Origin: Hyaloscypha bicolor E
Taxonomy: Eukaryota; Ascomycota; Leotiomycetes; Helotiales; Hyaloscyphaceae
Length of the DNA: 64,000 nucleotides
Reading direction: 5' to 3'
NCBI RefSeq assembly: GCF_002865645.1
Contig: NW_020194620.1
Span: 1,867,353 to 1,931,352, forward strand
The position numbers and the translations under genes were made by a program. Below, one piece after another: positions 11,056 through 22,073 of this stretch (its first letter is position 1; each line of letters opens with the position of its first letter). The notes beneath the pieces were generated by a model. It saw only the letters and a list, made by a program, of their open reading frames with translations. It was not told where the DNA came from and ran no database searches.

Positions 11056-14000
11056 ATGAGGTTGCAGCCCGCAGCAGGATGGCGAAGCCTCCTGTATTCC
11101 ACCCTCCTCCTCACCGGTGCCTGGGCAAAGAAAGACAAGCCCTCCGTCAAGTCTAACAAGTTCGCCTTCATCCCCTTCAACGTGAACTACTTTGATGATT
11201 CGGACGTGCTGCTGTTCGAGGATGGCATCAGCCACAATGCATACCGATCCGACAACGCGGGCGAGGACTGGGAGCTCTTGAAGGGCGTGCCCGAGGGGAA
11301 GATGCTGGAGCTGACGATGCACCCGTATGATAAAAAGAGGGCGTACATTATCACGAATACGAAGACACATTACAAGACTGATGATCGGGGGAAGACGTGG
11401 GAGGAATTCTCAGCGGATAATCTGGCTACGTTGTTCCGGGAGCCGCTCACTTTTCATGGTGGGGACCCAGATAGGATTATTTTTAATGCTATGGATTGCT
11501 CAGGCATATTCTGCGAGGAATTGGTGAGTCTTCCGGGCATTGTTTTGGGCGAGGCTGACGGTGGTAGACGATGTATACTACGGATGGCTTCTCGAAGAAG
11601 GCCAAGCTTTTGAGGCTGGACACTTCCGGCTGCCATTGGGCTGTGTCGACAGAGCTGTTTGATACGGGGAACCGCGATCTTAATGCGGATAGGATTCTGT
11701 GTGTGGTGAAGGGCCGGTTTTCTCCCTGGAGGAAGGACTATCGACTTCTCATCTCAGACGAATTCTTCCAGAACGATCAGGAATTCGAACCCGAACTCGA
11801 GCCTGGAAGGACAGTGAAGGGAATTGTGAACATGGCTGTGGTCACGAAATACTTGATTGTCGCGACATCTGCAGAAGGTACTGATGAGATGGCCCTATAC
11901 GTCTCGGACGATACACTTAAGTGGCACAGAGCTGTTTTCCCGCATGACCATAAGTTGGTTGAGGAGGCATATACGGTGCTTGAGGGAACGAATTATAGCA
12001 TCCAAGTTGATGTTATGACCTCCAGACCAAACCAGCCCATGGGAGTCTACTTCAGCAGTAACTCCAATGGAACATACTTCACTAGGAAAATCGAACACAT
12101 GAACCGTAATACCTACGGCCTTGTCGATTTCGAAAAGATCTATGGGATCCAAGGAGTTGTCTTGGTCAATATTGTGGATAACTGGGAGGAGGTGGAAAAG
12201 TCTGGAGCTGAAAAGAAGATTGTGTCCAAGATCAGCTTTGATGATGGACGGACTTTCCATTCCCTGAAGGATAATAAAGACGAAGATCTGCATGTCCACT
12301 CTGTTACAGATCTCTCGAATTCTGGTCGAGTGTTTTCCAGTCCCGCACCGGGAATGGTAATGGCCGTTGGCAATACAGGCAAAACCTTGAAGGGTTACGA
12401 AGACGGTAATTTGTATGTCTCAGACGATGCGGGTGTGACATGGAGGCAGGCATTGAAAGGGCCTCACAAGTATGAATTCGGAGACCAAGGCTCGATCCTT
12501 GTAGCCGTCAAAGACGCTGGCTTGACGGACGAGATCAAATACTCTCTGGATCATGGCAACAAGTGGCACGATGTTGATATTCCAAACGGCCTCAAAGTCA
12601 AGCCTGTCCAGCTGACCACTACTCTTGATTCGACAAGCCTCAAATTCTTGCTTGAGGCGGTTGATGATGCAAAGCCTAACGCCAATGGCTATATCATCGC
12701 CATTGATTTCGACGATATGCATGAGCGGCAATGCGAGGATGATGATTTGGTACTATGGCACGCGAGAGTTGATAAAGACGATAAGCCGACTTGCTTCATG
12801 GGACACACGCAATCCTACCGCCGCCGCAAGAAGGATGCAGACTGCTTCATCAAGGAGAAAAACTTCAAGGACCCGCAGGTTGTGTCAGAGCCTTGCGACT
12901 GTACGGCCCTGGACTTTGAGTGCGATTATAACTTCGTGAGAACGGAAGATCGCGAGAATTGCGAGCTTCCAGTTGGAGTGCCTATGTTGGTTCCAGATGG
13001 GGCATGCAAGTCTTTTGATAAAGATACCACATTCAAGGGATCATCCGGTTGGCGTAAGATTCCTGGGAACGACTGCAAACAGACAAGCGGACCCCAGAAA
13101 GATGATCCTGTTGACAGGCATTGTGTCGATGCAGTGGGCCAGCCATCCTCTGGTAATGTCGAAGTCAAGATTACACTGCACAAGGGACAGCATTTCATAA
13201 GCAAAACTTACCTCGAACGGACAGAATCCAGCTCTGGTTCAGACGAAACGATCCTCATGCGCACAGATCGTGGCGTTTTCATGTCCACGGATCATGGAAA
13301 GAGCTTCGACTCGATTTTAGAAGACGCGGATATCCAGGAAATTGTCCCTCACCCTTACTTCAACGACATGGTATTTTTCCTGACGTCGACGAGAACAGTG
13401 TACTATTCGACGGAGCGTGGAAAGAATATCAGAGAGGTCAAGGCGCCATTACCACCTTGGACCGACCCTCACTATCCTTTGCCTAGAATGGGCTTCCATC
13501 CTAAGAATAAGGACTGGATCATATGGACTGGTGCAGCCAACTGTGATGCCCAAGGAGGTTGCCATGCTGAGGCCTCCGTTACAACAGATCGATTTGACAA
13601 TTGGAAAACATTGCAACGCTTCGTTGGGCGATGTGAATTCATCAAGGAGAGTGAAAGTATTTTCCAACAAATACCACCCGAGGACCAAGATCCCGACAAG
13701 GGTCGCGACAAGCTGATCTATTGCGAAGTCAGAGAGCGTGAGAGCAACGAGAGGGAAAACAACCCTCTCAAGCTTGTTTCAAGCGACGACTTCTTCACCG
13801 AGCCTCCGACGGAACATTTCACGAACGTCGTTACGTTTGCAACCATGTCCGAGTTTATGATTGTTGCGACCAAGGATGACGACCACCAGACAATGAACTT
13901 CTCCGCCAGCGCTGATGGTATTGATTTTGCTTACGCCAAGTTTCCTTACGGCTTTGTAGTTCCTCATCAAATGGGCTATACTGTCCTCGACAGCTCGACT

Positions 14001-15683
14001 CACTCGGTATTCATCCTGGTACTGGTCAACAAGGAGGAAGGCTACGAATATGGATCGATTATCAAGAGCAATTCAAACGGTACATTCTACACCATGGCCT
14101 TGGAGAACGTGGACACCGATCGTATTGGATATGTGGACTTTGAGAAGATGTTTGGTATTGAGGGAGTGGCTATGGTCAATGTCGTTGCCAACACCTGGTC
14201 CAAGAACTTCGATAATGAAGGGAAGATGCTCAAAACTATGATCACGCATAATGATGGCGCTGAATGGGATTATCTCCCTCCCCCAAAAGCCAACAAGGAC
14301 GGAAAAAGGTATTGCAGTGGCTCCTTGGACAAGTGCGCCTTGCATATCCATGGGTACACTGAACGGGCCGACAAGACTCATACCTATTCGTCAACTTCTG
14401 CCATTGGTTTGATGCTTGGAACTGGTAACGTTGGCGAGTACCTCGACAGAAAGAAAGCAGGCGATACCTTCATGACAGCCGATGGGGGCATCACTTGGAA
14501 ATTCGCCAAGGAGGGAAAATACATGTGGGAATTCGGTGATCAAGGATCCATCGTTGTGCTTGTGAAGGATGGTTCGCCAACCAACGAAGTCTTATATACC
14601 CTGGACGAGGGTGACACTTGGCTTCCGAAAAAATTCTCTGACGAGGAGATAAGAATCATCGATATCACCACTGTTCCAAGCGATAACTCGAGAAACTTCC
14701 TGCTCTGGTCCTCGGGGGTGAATGGTGGTGATCTGAAGACGATCAACCTTGACTTCACAGGTCTTGCAGAAGAGCAATGCAAGCTAAATCAGAACAATAT
14801 TGATGATGCGGGAGACTATTACCTCTGGCAGCCAAAACACCCAAAATTAACGGACGATTGTTTATTCGGACATGTCTCGCAATATTACCGCAAGAGGACT
14901 GATAGAAAATGCTACAATGGGCGAATGATCCCTCATCTGCACGATATTGAAAGGAATTGCTCTTGCACGAGACAGGATTACGAATGGTATGTCTCTAATC
15001 TTAAAATGACTGAATCTCGACTAACTTTCCGCAGTGACTGGAATTACGAACGCCAAAAGGACGGCACATGCAAGCTTGTCAAGGACATGCCACCTCCAGA
15101 CCACTCTCTCTTCTGCAAGGAAGATACGAGCAGAATTGAGTACTACGTACCAACTGGCTACCGTCGAATCGGCGGTACAACTTGCCAGGGAGGCAATGAA
15201 TTCGACAAGTCCGAGGCCAAACCCTGCCCTGGACATGGCGATGAGTTCAACAAGAAGCATGGTCCATCTGGATGGGGCATCTTTTTCGCGATCACGATTC
15301 CTATTATCGTAGCTACGGGTGTTGGATATTGGGTTTGGAAGAACTGGGCCAGCAAGTTTGGCCAGATTAGGCTTGGTGAACAATGTGAGTCTCCTCAATC
15401 CAGAGGCATAGTTTTCGGTACTGACAAACGGATAGCGTCCTTCGATGGCGAAGCACCATACATTAAATACCCCGTCCTGGTCATCTCAGGCATTGTGGCG
15501 GTCGCGCAAGCATTCCCACTGCTACTCGCGTCACTCTGGCGCTCAACTATGAATTTGATCGGCCAAGGACGTAGCAGGAGATTTACAACTAGAGATAGCT
15601 TTGCGAGAGGTAGAGGCGACTACGCGATTGTGGATGAGGATGAGGGCGAGTTGCTCGGGGATGAGAGTGATGAGGAAGTGTGA
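11056..15683 (+). CDS. VPS10: vacuolar protein sorting receptor VPS10 (sortilin family)
   Basis: Exons 11056-11523, 11568-14986, 15035-15384 and 15436-15683 give about 1,494 residues, normal for fungal VPS10. A signal peptide covers residues 1-24. Two lumenal VPS10 domains follow, each with repeated Asp-box turns such as SDNAGEDW, TDDRGKTW, SDDAGVTW and TADGGITW, and each closed by a cysteine-rich 10CC-type module (DFECDYNFVR and YECDWNYE regions). A transmembrane helix (IFFAITIPIIVATGVGYWVW, about residue 1377) precedes an acidic cytosolic tail ending DEDEGELLGDESDEEV. A second hydrophobic stretch (YPVLVISGIVAVAQAFPLLL) lies in the tail, as in other filamentous fungal VPS10 proteins. The receptor cycles between late Golgi and endosome, sorting carboxypeptidase Y-type hydrolases. 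The two 3' introns (48 and 51 nt) are multiples of three, so they read through if retained. Confidence 0.95.
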
Positions 15684-15726
15684 TGTACCATTGTATACCA
15701 CCGGGCGGGGAGTTCGGGTAGGGACT

Positions 15727-15753
15727 GGGAAAGGGAAAGGGAAAGGGAAAGGG
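15727..15753. repeat. GGGAAA hexanucleotide microsatellite
   Basis: About four and a half copies of GGGAAA lie in the 3' flank of VPS10, roughly 45 bp after its stop codon. Confidence 0.8.
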
Positions 15754-16270
15754 AGAATTACATATAGTCCTCAGATTTGAGACATAGAGGATTGGAACGC
15801 CGATGCATTGAGTTCCTGTTGTATATCGGATGAAGCGCTTGGTTTGCTTGTACCCTTCTCTGAATTCGTCGATGAAGAAACGTCATTCTCTGTTGTATAC
15901 TGTCAACTCTCTTTTCCGTTTCGTCCCATGTATATATTCATATCGACTCAATCATCGAATGAAAATAGGATGCCAGTGTAGAAAAAGCAATCATCACGTG
16001 CAGCCCCACACTTCACCTTATCACTGCATCACCAACCAACCATCCTCGGAGAAGCTTCACCAGCGCTCCTCCCGCGATTGTAGATCTCCGCGTCCATGGA
16101 AATCTCGTGCTATCATGATCCAATTCCCGTTTTGATGTCAAGGTAGTGTATCTCTCACGCTTCTTCTTCTTCTTCTTGGCTCTCTATTGTAGCTTTTCTG
16201 TTTTGAGTTTCTTGAAGTCAATTGATCGAGCTGCTGGTTTGTTGTTTGAGAGAAGAGAAAAAAGAGAGCA
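15754..16270. other. VPS10-SDR intergenic region
   Basis: Same-strand spacer holding the 3' flank of VPS10 and the promoter of the dehydrogenase at 16271. A CTT microsatellite lies at about 16160-16177. No other feature is seen. Confidence 0.5.
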
Positions 16271-17629
16271 ATGGCAAATACCGAGATGGAGGCAGAGCAT
16301 TTCAGTCCGTATCGTGCGGATGGGAAGTTGGTGAGTCCTAGGAGCGTGAGGAGAAGGACGAGAGGGGCTGATGAGTGTAGTATGGCTTCGTGTGTGTTGT
16401 GACGGGAGCTCAGCAACCTGTTGGACAGGCTATTATTCAGGAGTTGGCTGGTATGTTGAGCTCTTTCCTTGGATGTTGGGTTGGAGATGGGGATGGGGAC
16501 CCCGCAGAGGAGTTGAATCGTGTCTGAGCCATGGAGAGAAGGGAGGAGGAGGTTGCGAGAATGTGCTGACATCAATTGATGTAGCTCATGGCGCTGCTTG
16601 TATCTACGGTACATCCCCCCTTCTCCCCCACACCACCGCAACATCTAACCCTTTCCAGCCTGTGACCAAGCAACGTCGACCTCCTACGACGCCCTCATTT
16701 CCTCAATCTCCCAGACCTCCCCGAACACCAAAATAATTCCCTACCCCTTAACTGTCGCCTCCGAAGCCGAGACCCTGACCCTCATCGACGAAATCCTCAA
16801 CTCCTTCGGCCGTCTCGACGCCTGGGTATGCTCTTCCGGTCTCCTCGGCCCACCCTCTCTCGATGCTACGACTCCGGGTGATCTGCAGAAATGCTTCGAG
16901 GCGAATAGCATGGCGCCGTTCTTTGCGCTGAAGTATGCGCCGCCTGCGATGGGGAAGCTGATGTTGAGGAAGGGCGATTATCCAAACGCGGAGATCAAAG
17001 GGGTGAAGTATGGGAGTATTGTTGTTGTGTCGAGTGTGGCGAGCACGTATGGTGGGTGTTGGGGGGTCGGGTATACGATGAGTTGTCATGCTGCGCTTGG
17101 GGTTGTGCGAGCGGGGGTTGCTGTGCTTAAGGGTGGGTTCAGATATGGGCAAGAAGGAAGGTGGAAGAGGATAGATGCTGACGGGAATGTGCAGGGACGG
17201 GTGTGAGGATTAATTGTATCTCGCCCGGTCAGATTGACGTTGGTGTCGACTTGCATAACGTGTGTCCCCTTCTACTCTCCATACACTGCAGCTAATAATA
17301 TCGTGGGAAGTTCGATATGCGTGGCATGACAGCCCAGTTCCCTCCTGCGAGTTTGCAGTCGAAAGAAGTAGGTCCTCCTTTCCTTATATTTGCTGAGAAA
17401 GACTAACGAATGACAGAATCAACAAAAGGACATCGGACTCGAGCGTGCCGGGCTCCCGATTGAAGTTGGCCGTGTAGCTGGGTTCCTGGCAAGTGGGTTC
17501 AGCAGTTATATCACGGGTGCGAATCTGGTGGTTGATGGTGGTGCGAGGTAACCTCTTCTGCATTTTCCAATCTGTGATATGCCACTAACGTCTAGCAGTG
17601 TGATGAATCCGTTGACAGTTCCCATATAG
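16271..17629 (+). CDS. short-chain dehydrogenase/reductase, atypical active site
   Basis: Eight exons (16271-16330, 16381-16450, 16585-16608, 16659-17132, 17195-17259, 17311-17367, 17417-17547, 17599-17629) give about 303 residues. Exon 3 is only 24 nt. The Rossmann entry reads VVTGAQQPVG, looser than the classical TGxxxGxG. VCSSGLLGP replaces the usual NNAG motif. Ser177 and Tyr190 are 13 residues apart as in classical SDRs, but the Tyr-xxx-Lys position is Cys194 (YTMSCHAAL). The PG block (GVRINCISPGQI) and C-terminal SSYITGANLVVDGG are typical. The enzyme should bind NAD(P), and its substrate is unknown. It ends 159 bp from the convergent HET gene. Confidence 0.85.
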
Positions 17630-17787
17630 TCCGATTTAGTATATGAAAATGCTACGAAACCTATATCCTACATCCTTAGATAGTTTGGAGAAAAGTATTA
17701 TTTGTATTGAAATATATAGAAGCACACACTCCTGAATCGTGAGCCCAGGGTACCTTTGCAACGCCTCTGCCTACTATACCGAAACTC

Positions 17788-19912
17788 CTAAATCAACTTG
17801 AATGAAGACTCTGCTACTGCCTGGAAAATTCCTAGATCCTCCGGAACAGACATCAGACCAACGCGTTCTGACAATTGCGTATCCAAAGAAGAAGGCTTCA
17901 ACACGAGAGTACACTGGTACCGAGTTTTCTGACCAGATTCCAAATCTGTGTTGATCTTATTTCCTACTAGTAAGCAGTGAACTGTAGTGCCAGTTTCCAA
18001 AGGGCAGGCATTTGGGGACTTCCAAGTGAAATCGATGTTTATCTCTGTGACAGTGATCAAAACAATATCTTCAATATCTTGTTCGAAGACTAGGACTACA
18101 TCTTTCCACGTGAGATCATCCAAACTGTAAGGGTGTGCTGTGGCAGCTACAAACACCCCGCTGAGGGAGATAGATTCCAATGTTGGCGTGACGAGACTGA
18201 AGTCTGTGGTAGCAAACGGAATATCGGTATCGAGAAAGCGAAACCGATCATCGACCTGGAAAGTATCATCGTGCCCAGCAGGAAACATGATGCCGGATCC
18301 TTCGACACCCAGTATCAGTGAGGCCCAAGACCACGTAGGCGCAGGATCATGTCGACGAATACTTCTCTTAGATCGCACGGACTCATACCTAGTTACATCC
18401 CATAAAATACCTCGAGCAATGTCGTCCTGCCAGATCCCGGCGAGATATCCACATCCCAGCTTTCTTTGAAAAATGGTAGCGACGCCTGTGAGTGCTGGCA
18501 ACCTGTCGGATTCCCGAGTAACGCGCAGCTTGGAGTACTCTTCCACCACGTGGAGCCAGGTGGTCAAAATATCCGATCGATCGGAAGACTGCAGGTGCAG
18601 AGAACGGCATCTGGTCTGAGGGACAACTTTATCGAGGCCGGAGCATTCGCAGCAGAGGGAGGAATTACATTCCATGACCATTTCTGATGGGTGGAAGTGG
18701 AGGGTTCGCGGGGCGAGCTGTCGTTCTTGGAAGGCCCAGGCTCGGGAGAGTAATGGCACGGTTTGCGAGTCTGGGAGGTCGGATTCGTGACTCCTGAGGG
18801 TACTGTAACGTTTGTGAACACGCTCGAGAGAAGGTCGTACATATATCGTTGGCGTTTTGGGGATGTCTCTGAAGGTGGATTGAGAATGTTGCTGGGTGTT
18901 GATAGCAAACGACTTGACAGCGCAAACGGGAATGACGTGCTTCAGACTTCTTGGATAGAGGCAGCCCCCACGACTATCAGAGGATCCGGTAGCCGCAATA
19001 TTGATATAACTATTCGAGTAGATGACGGCCATACGAACTGATTCTTGCTTCCAGTCAAGCATATTATCTTGAACGATGCAGAGAGAGTCGATCCAAAGAA
19101 AGCGGACACCTATGGCTTGAACAATCGCGATGGCATCCTGAAAGGTCTTTGGCAGATGGTCCCATTCGATGCCTTGCATCCTGAGGGCCAGATTCTCCTT
19201 GGTCGTTTGTATAACATGAGCTTTGCCCCAGCAGTGACTTAAGGTTGCATATTGCTCAACATGACAGTCGGTATTGTCCCGAGCCTCGACCAAGACCACG
19301 GCTGCGCCTTCCCGTTGCTTGACGTCCAGCAATCGTCGTGGAAGCTCGTTTGCATCGGATTTTGAAGCAGCGCAGGCTCGATGGTTGAGACGACAATTTG
19401 TAATCCAGCCGGAAACTATGGAGGAGGACCTCTCCACCGAGAGCTCGGGTGGGATGTCCCTAGCGGCGGAGAAGGATCCGCCCTCGCCCTTGCCTTCGCT
19501 CTCACCATCATTTCCTGGCCACGTATTAGCCTGAGGCGCTTATTATACTACAATGGAACACACCTGGTAGCGTATAGAACTGGATCCTCACCCGCGCACT
19601 TGATGGAGAGTCCTTCTCTTCTTCATGCTCATCGTCGAAAATCTCGACCTCCAGGGGAAACTCTGGCTGTAAGATGAGTCGACCCCGATACGCTCGCGAA
19701 ACATCAAAAAGCGACAAATTGCGACTAATCAGCTCAAGACCACTCGAAACGATGGAACACGTCCTGCATCCCGATTCGACCGAGGTACTCAGCTGTGAGG
19801 ACTCAAAGTCCAGAGAGTACTCCACTGTGCGGTCCGCCTTGATGCCACGTTGCCAGCGACCATCTTCCACCGAAAGCCGGTCTAAACCAAGGCAAACACC
19901 GCAAGGCTTCAT
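17788..19912 (-). CDS. HET (heterokaryon incompatibility) domain protein
   Basis: Two exons, 19912-19564 and 19514-17788 (49 nt intron), give about 691 residues. The N-terminus has the CGVCLGLD and SGCRTCS cysteine pairs common ahead of HET domains. The HET core is clear: EQYATLSHCWG, then FLWIDSLCIVQD (about residues 210-290), then LLSRAWAFQERQLAPRTLHF and the MECNSSLCCECSG region, followed by PTWSWASL. HET proteins trigger cell death after fusion of incompatible hyphae and share ancestry with NLR/TIR-type signalling, but most copies in a genome have no known allele partner. The single long exon is intact, so the gene looks functional. Confidence 0.92.
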
Positions 19913-20681
19913 GTTACTGCCTGTTGAAGAAAGACTGATAAATCTGCAAAGTTTTTCTGGCCTTCTTCATCCTCTCCTTCACATCAAACTTTTGAAGACA
20001 TCAGCTCTAGCTTTTATATTTGTTTTGAGTGCAAGGGTTGGGGAATGGTTCTTGGCAGGGAATCTTTTCGTCTCAAGTGGGAATCTCTTCGTTTTTGTAT
20101 CACTCCGCTCTCTTTTTTCCTGCCTTGGCGAATGCCTTGGGATCACAAATTCAGAGTTGGGCATTCCTGCAGGGCGCAACGATGATTGGCGGATGCAGGT
20201 CACAGGGGCTAGGCAAGCAAGGCTCGGTCTGACCCAACCAGCCTCATCATTTCCCCCCTAAATTATCTCGTTAACGAATGTAAACATTGAAAACATCAAG
20301 GAAAAGCTCCCCAAAATCAGAAATATGGAGGAAACCCCAGAAGATCAGAACTTCTATGAGAGAATGACTGGTCAGCGAGGCTCAGTGCAGCACTCACGCC
20401 ATTTGGAAAGTTCCCCCAGAAATACACATTCTATCCGCGACAACGTCCACCCTCAGCCCCGAGCCGCCCCTTGAAATTCAGATTACACTACCGGCAATGT
20501 CGTCTCCCAGCCTTGGCCCGCAAGAAGATCCTCCGCCCCTCAACTCTTCGAGAGCTGACAGAGATCAGGAGATCTCTGCACGCTATTTGGGGACCTAGGA
20601 CTGTTTTGTGCTTGCTCGCCTGCTCATTTTAGCATAGTTGTCTACCTGTAGCCCAGGTCTAGCCAGCAGACGACGCTGAAC
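19913..20681. other. HET upstream intergenic region
   Basis: This region contains the promoter and leader of the HET gene. I see no other supported feature. A pair of near repeats (TTTTCGTCTCAAGTGGGAATCTC type) lies near 20066-20095. Confidence 0.4.
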
Positions 20682-21391
20682 TTACCTCATGGCATCTCTG
20701 CATTTACTGCAGGGTGTTTCTTGCCCTTCCTGCCGGACTTGCGGTGGACTGCAGACGGCTTTAGTGCCTGCCTTCTCTGGGCAGTTATGCACCACTACTT
20801 TGGTCCACCGGTAGCAGTGGGCGCAGAAGTACTCAATGAGCAAGCACATCACTTCCAGTATCTCGATTGTTCCAGAAAGGGGATCACGGCTGCTCCCGAG
20901 GGCCCAAATGGATACCTCTCTACACAGAAGCTCCTCGCAATGACCCCTTTTCGGAAGGGATGGCGTTTGTGTACACTGCCAGATCACATCAGTTTGAGTC
21001 TCAACAACGCGCGCAGCGTAGAGATATTTTTTCAAAGTTGAGCTAGCGGATTCCAGAGGAGAAGGCATACAGATGATTCTACTTTGGTCTTTCTAGCTGC
21101 AGTGGAAGCCTCCAATTACGCTTTGCACCTTGCACTCGGACTGCCTTCAACTGCGATGATATTGGTCTGGTGGTGATGCAGCGCAACGAAGGGCGTCAAG
21201 CCAGCGGCGGTCTTGACTATGGGAGCGACAAAGACGAGAAGCGTTGAGAGAACACCAAGTATCGAGTATGGTTCGTTCGACGAAACCGGATCTTGTGTTG
21301 GTACTGGGCTGCGTACTTCTTCGTCTCCTGGACGTGATGGTTGATTGATGGTTGTCGCAGATGGCCACGTCATTTTCGCTTTCGAATCCAT
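20682..21391 (-). CDS. possible hypothetical gene, two exons
   Basis: Two coding-like segments lie in order on the minus strand. The first starts with ATG at 21391 (MDSKAKMTWPSATT), is hydrophilic, and then has a hydrophobic helix (YSILGVLSTLLVFVAPIVKT). The second, about 21068-20682, contains cysteine pairs (FCAHCYRW, HNCPEKAGTKAVC, TPCSKCRDAMR) that could form a zinc ribbon. The second segment ends next to a GTAAGT sequence, so the real gene may continue into another exon. I could not fix the internal intron. Function unknown; this is a weak call. Confidence 0.3.
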
Positions 21392-22073
21392 TTTACACTT
21401 GGAATACACGATGGGTTTGGGATTGGATTTGGGATTGGATTCGGGATTGGAAAAGGAATGAAGATAGGACCACAGCACGGACTTTCCGGTGGCGTTTCTA
21501 AGAACACATAGGTTCGTAACTGGAAATACCCAGATTGCAATTGAATGGAGGCTGAGTTCTAGCTTCATTCCAATCTTAGATTATTCTCACGATGGATCTG
21601 ATGGTGTTTTGTTAGACGTTGATTTCACTCGTTTTGCCGTTTTGGGATCCTCGCTTAATTAGCACTTCCCCTGTCCCCAATTCCTATTCCTATTCCTATT
21701 CCTATCCCTCTCCCTCCTCGCTAACCAGACCACCGCATAACCATGCCAACAAAGAATCAAGAAAGAGAGATGGATTTCTATTTAATCCTTCTACCCATCG
21801 TTTCACGGCAGATACATCGTATCGGCACCCATTGCTCCCTAACCCTTCCGTCGCATGATTTGCTGCATCTCACGGCCGTTCTGCACCAGCTGGACGCGTG
21901 CTACTTGTCGCTCAACCTGCTTCAAAATCTAGCTTCGGCATCAATTTCGCTCAGAGGAGACTCTCGGAATGACAGCGGAGTCCTTTGCAATTTCTAATCC
22001 CTCTTTAGAAAATCGTCTTTGAGACCGTTTATTGGCATATTTGGGGCGGCCGCAGGATCAGCCTCTTTCATCC
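21392..22073. other. intergenic with simple repeats
   Basis: It holds a GGGATTGGATTT-type minisatellite at about 21413-21450 and TTCCTA repeats at about 21683-21707. The right end is the presumed promoter of the kinase gene. No other gene is seen. Confidence 0.45.
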
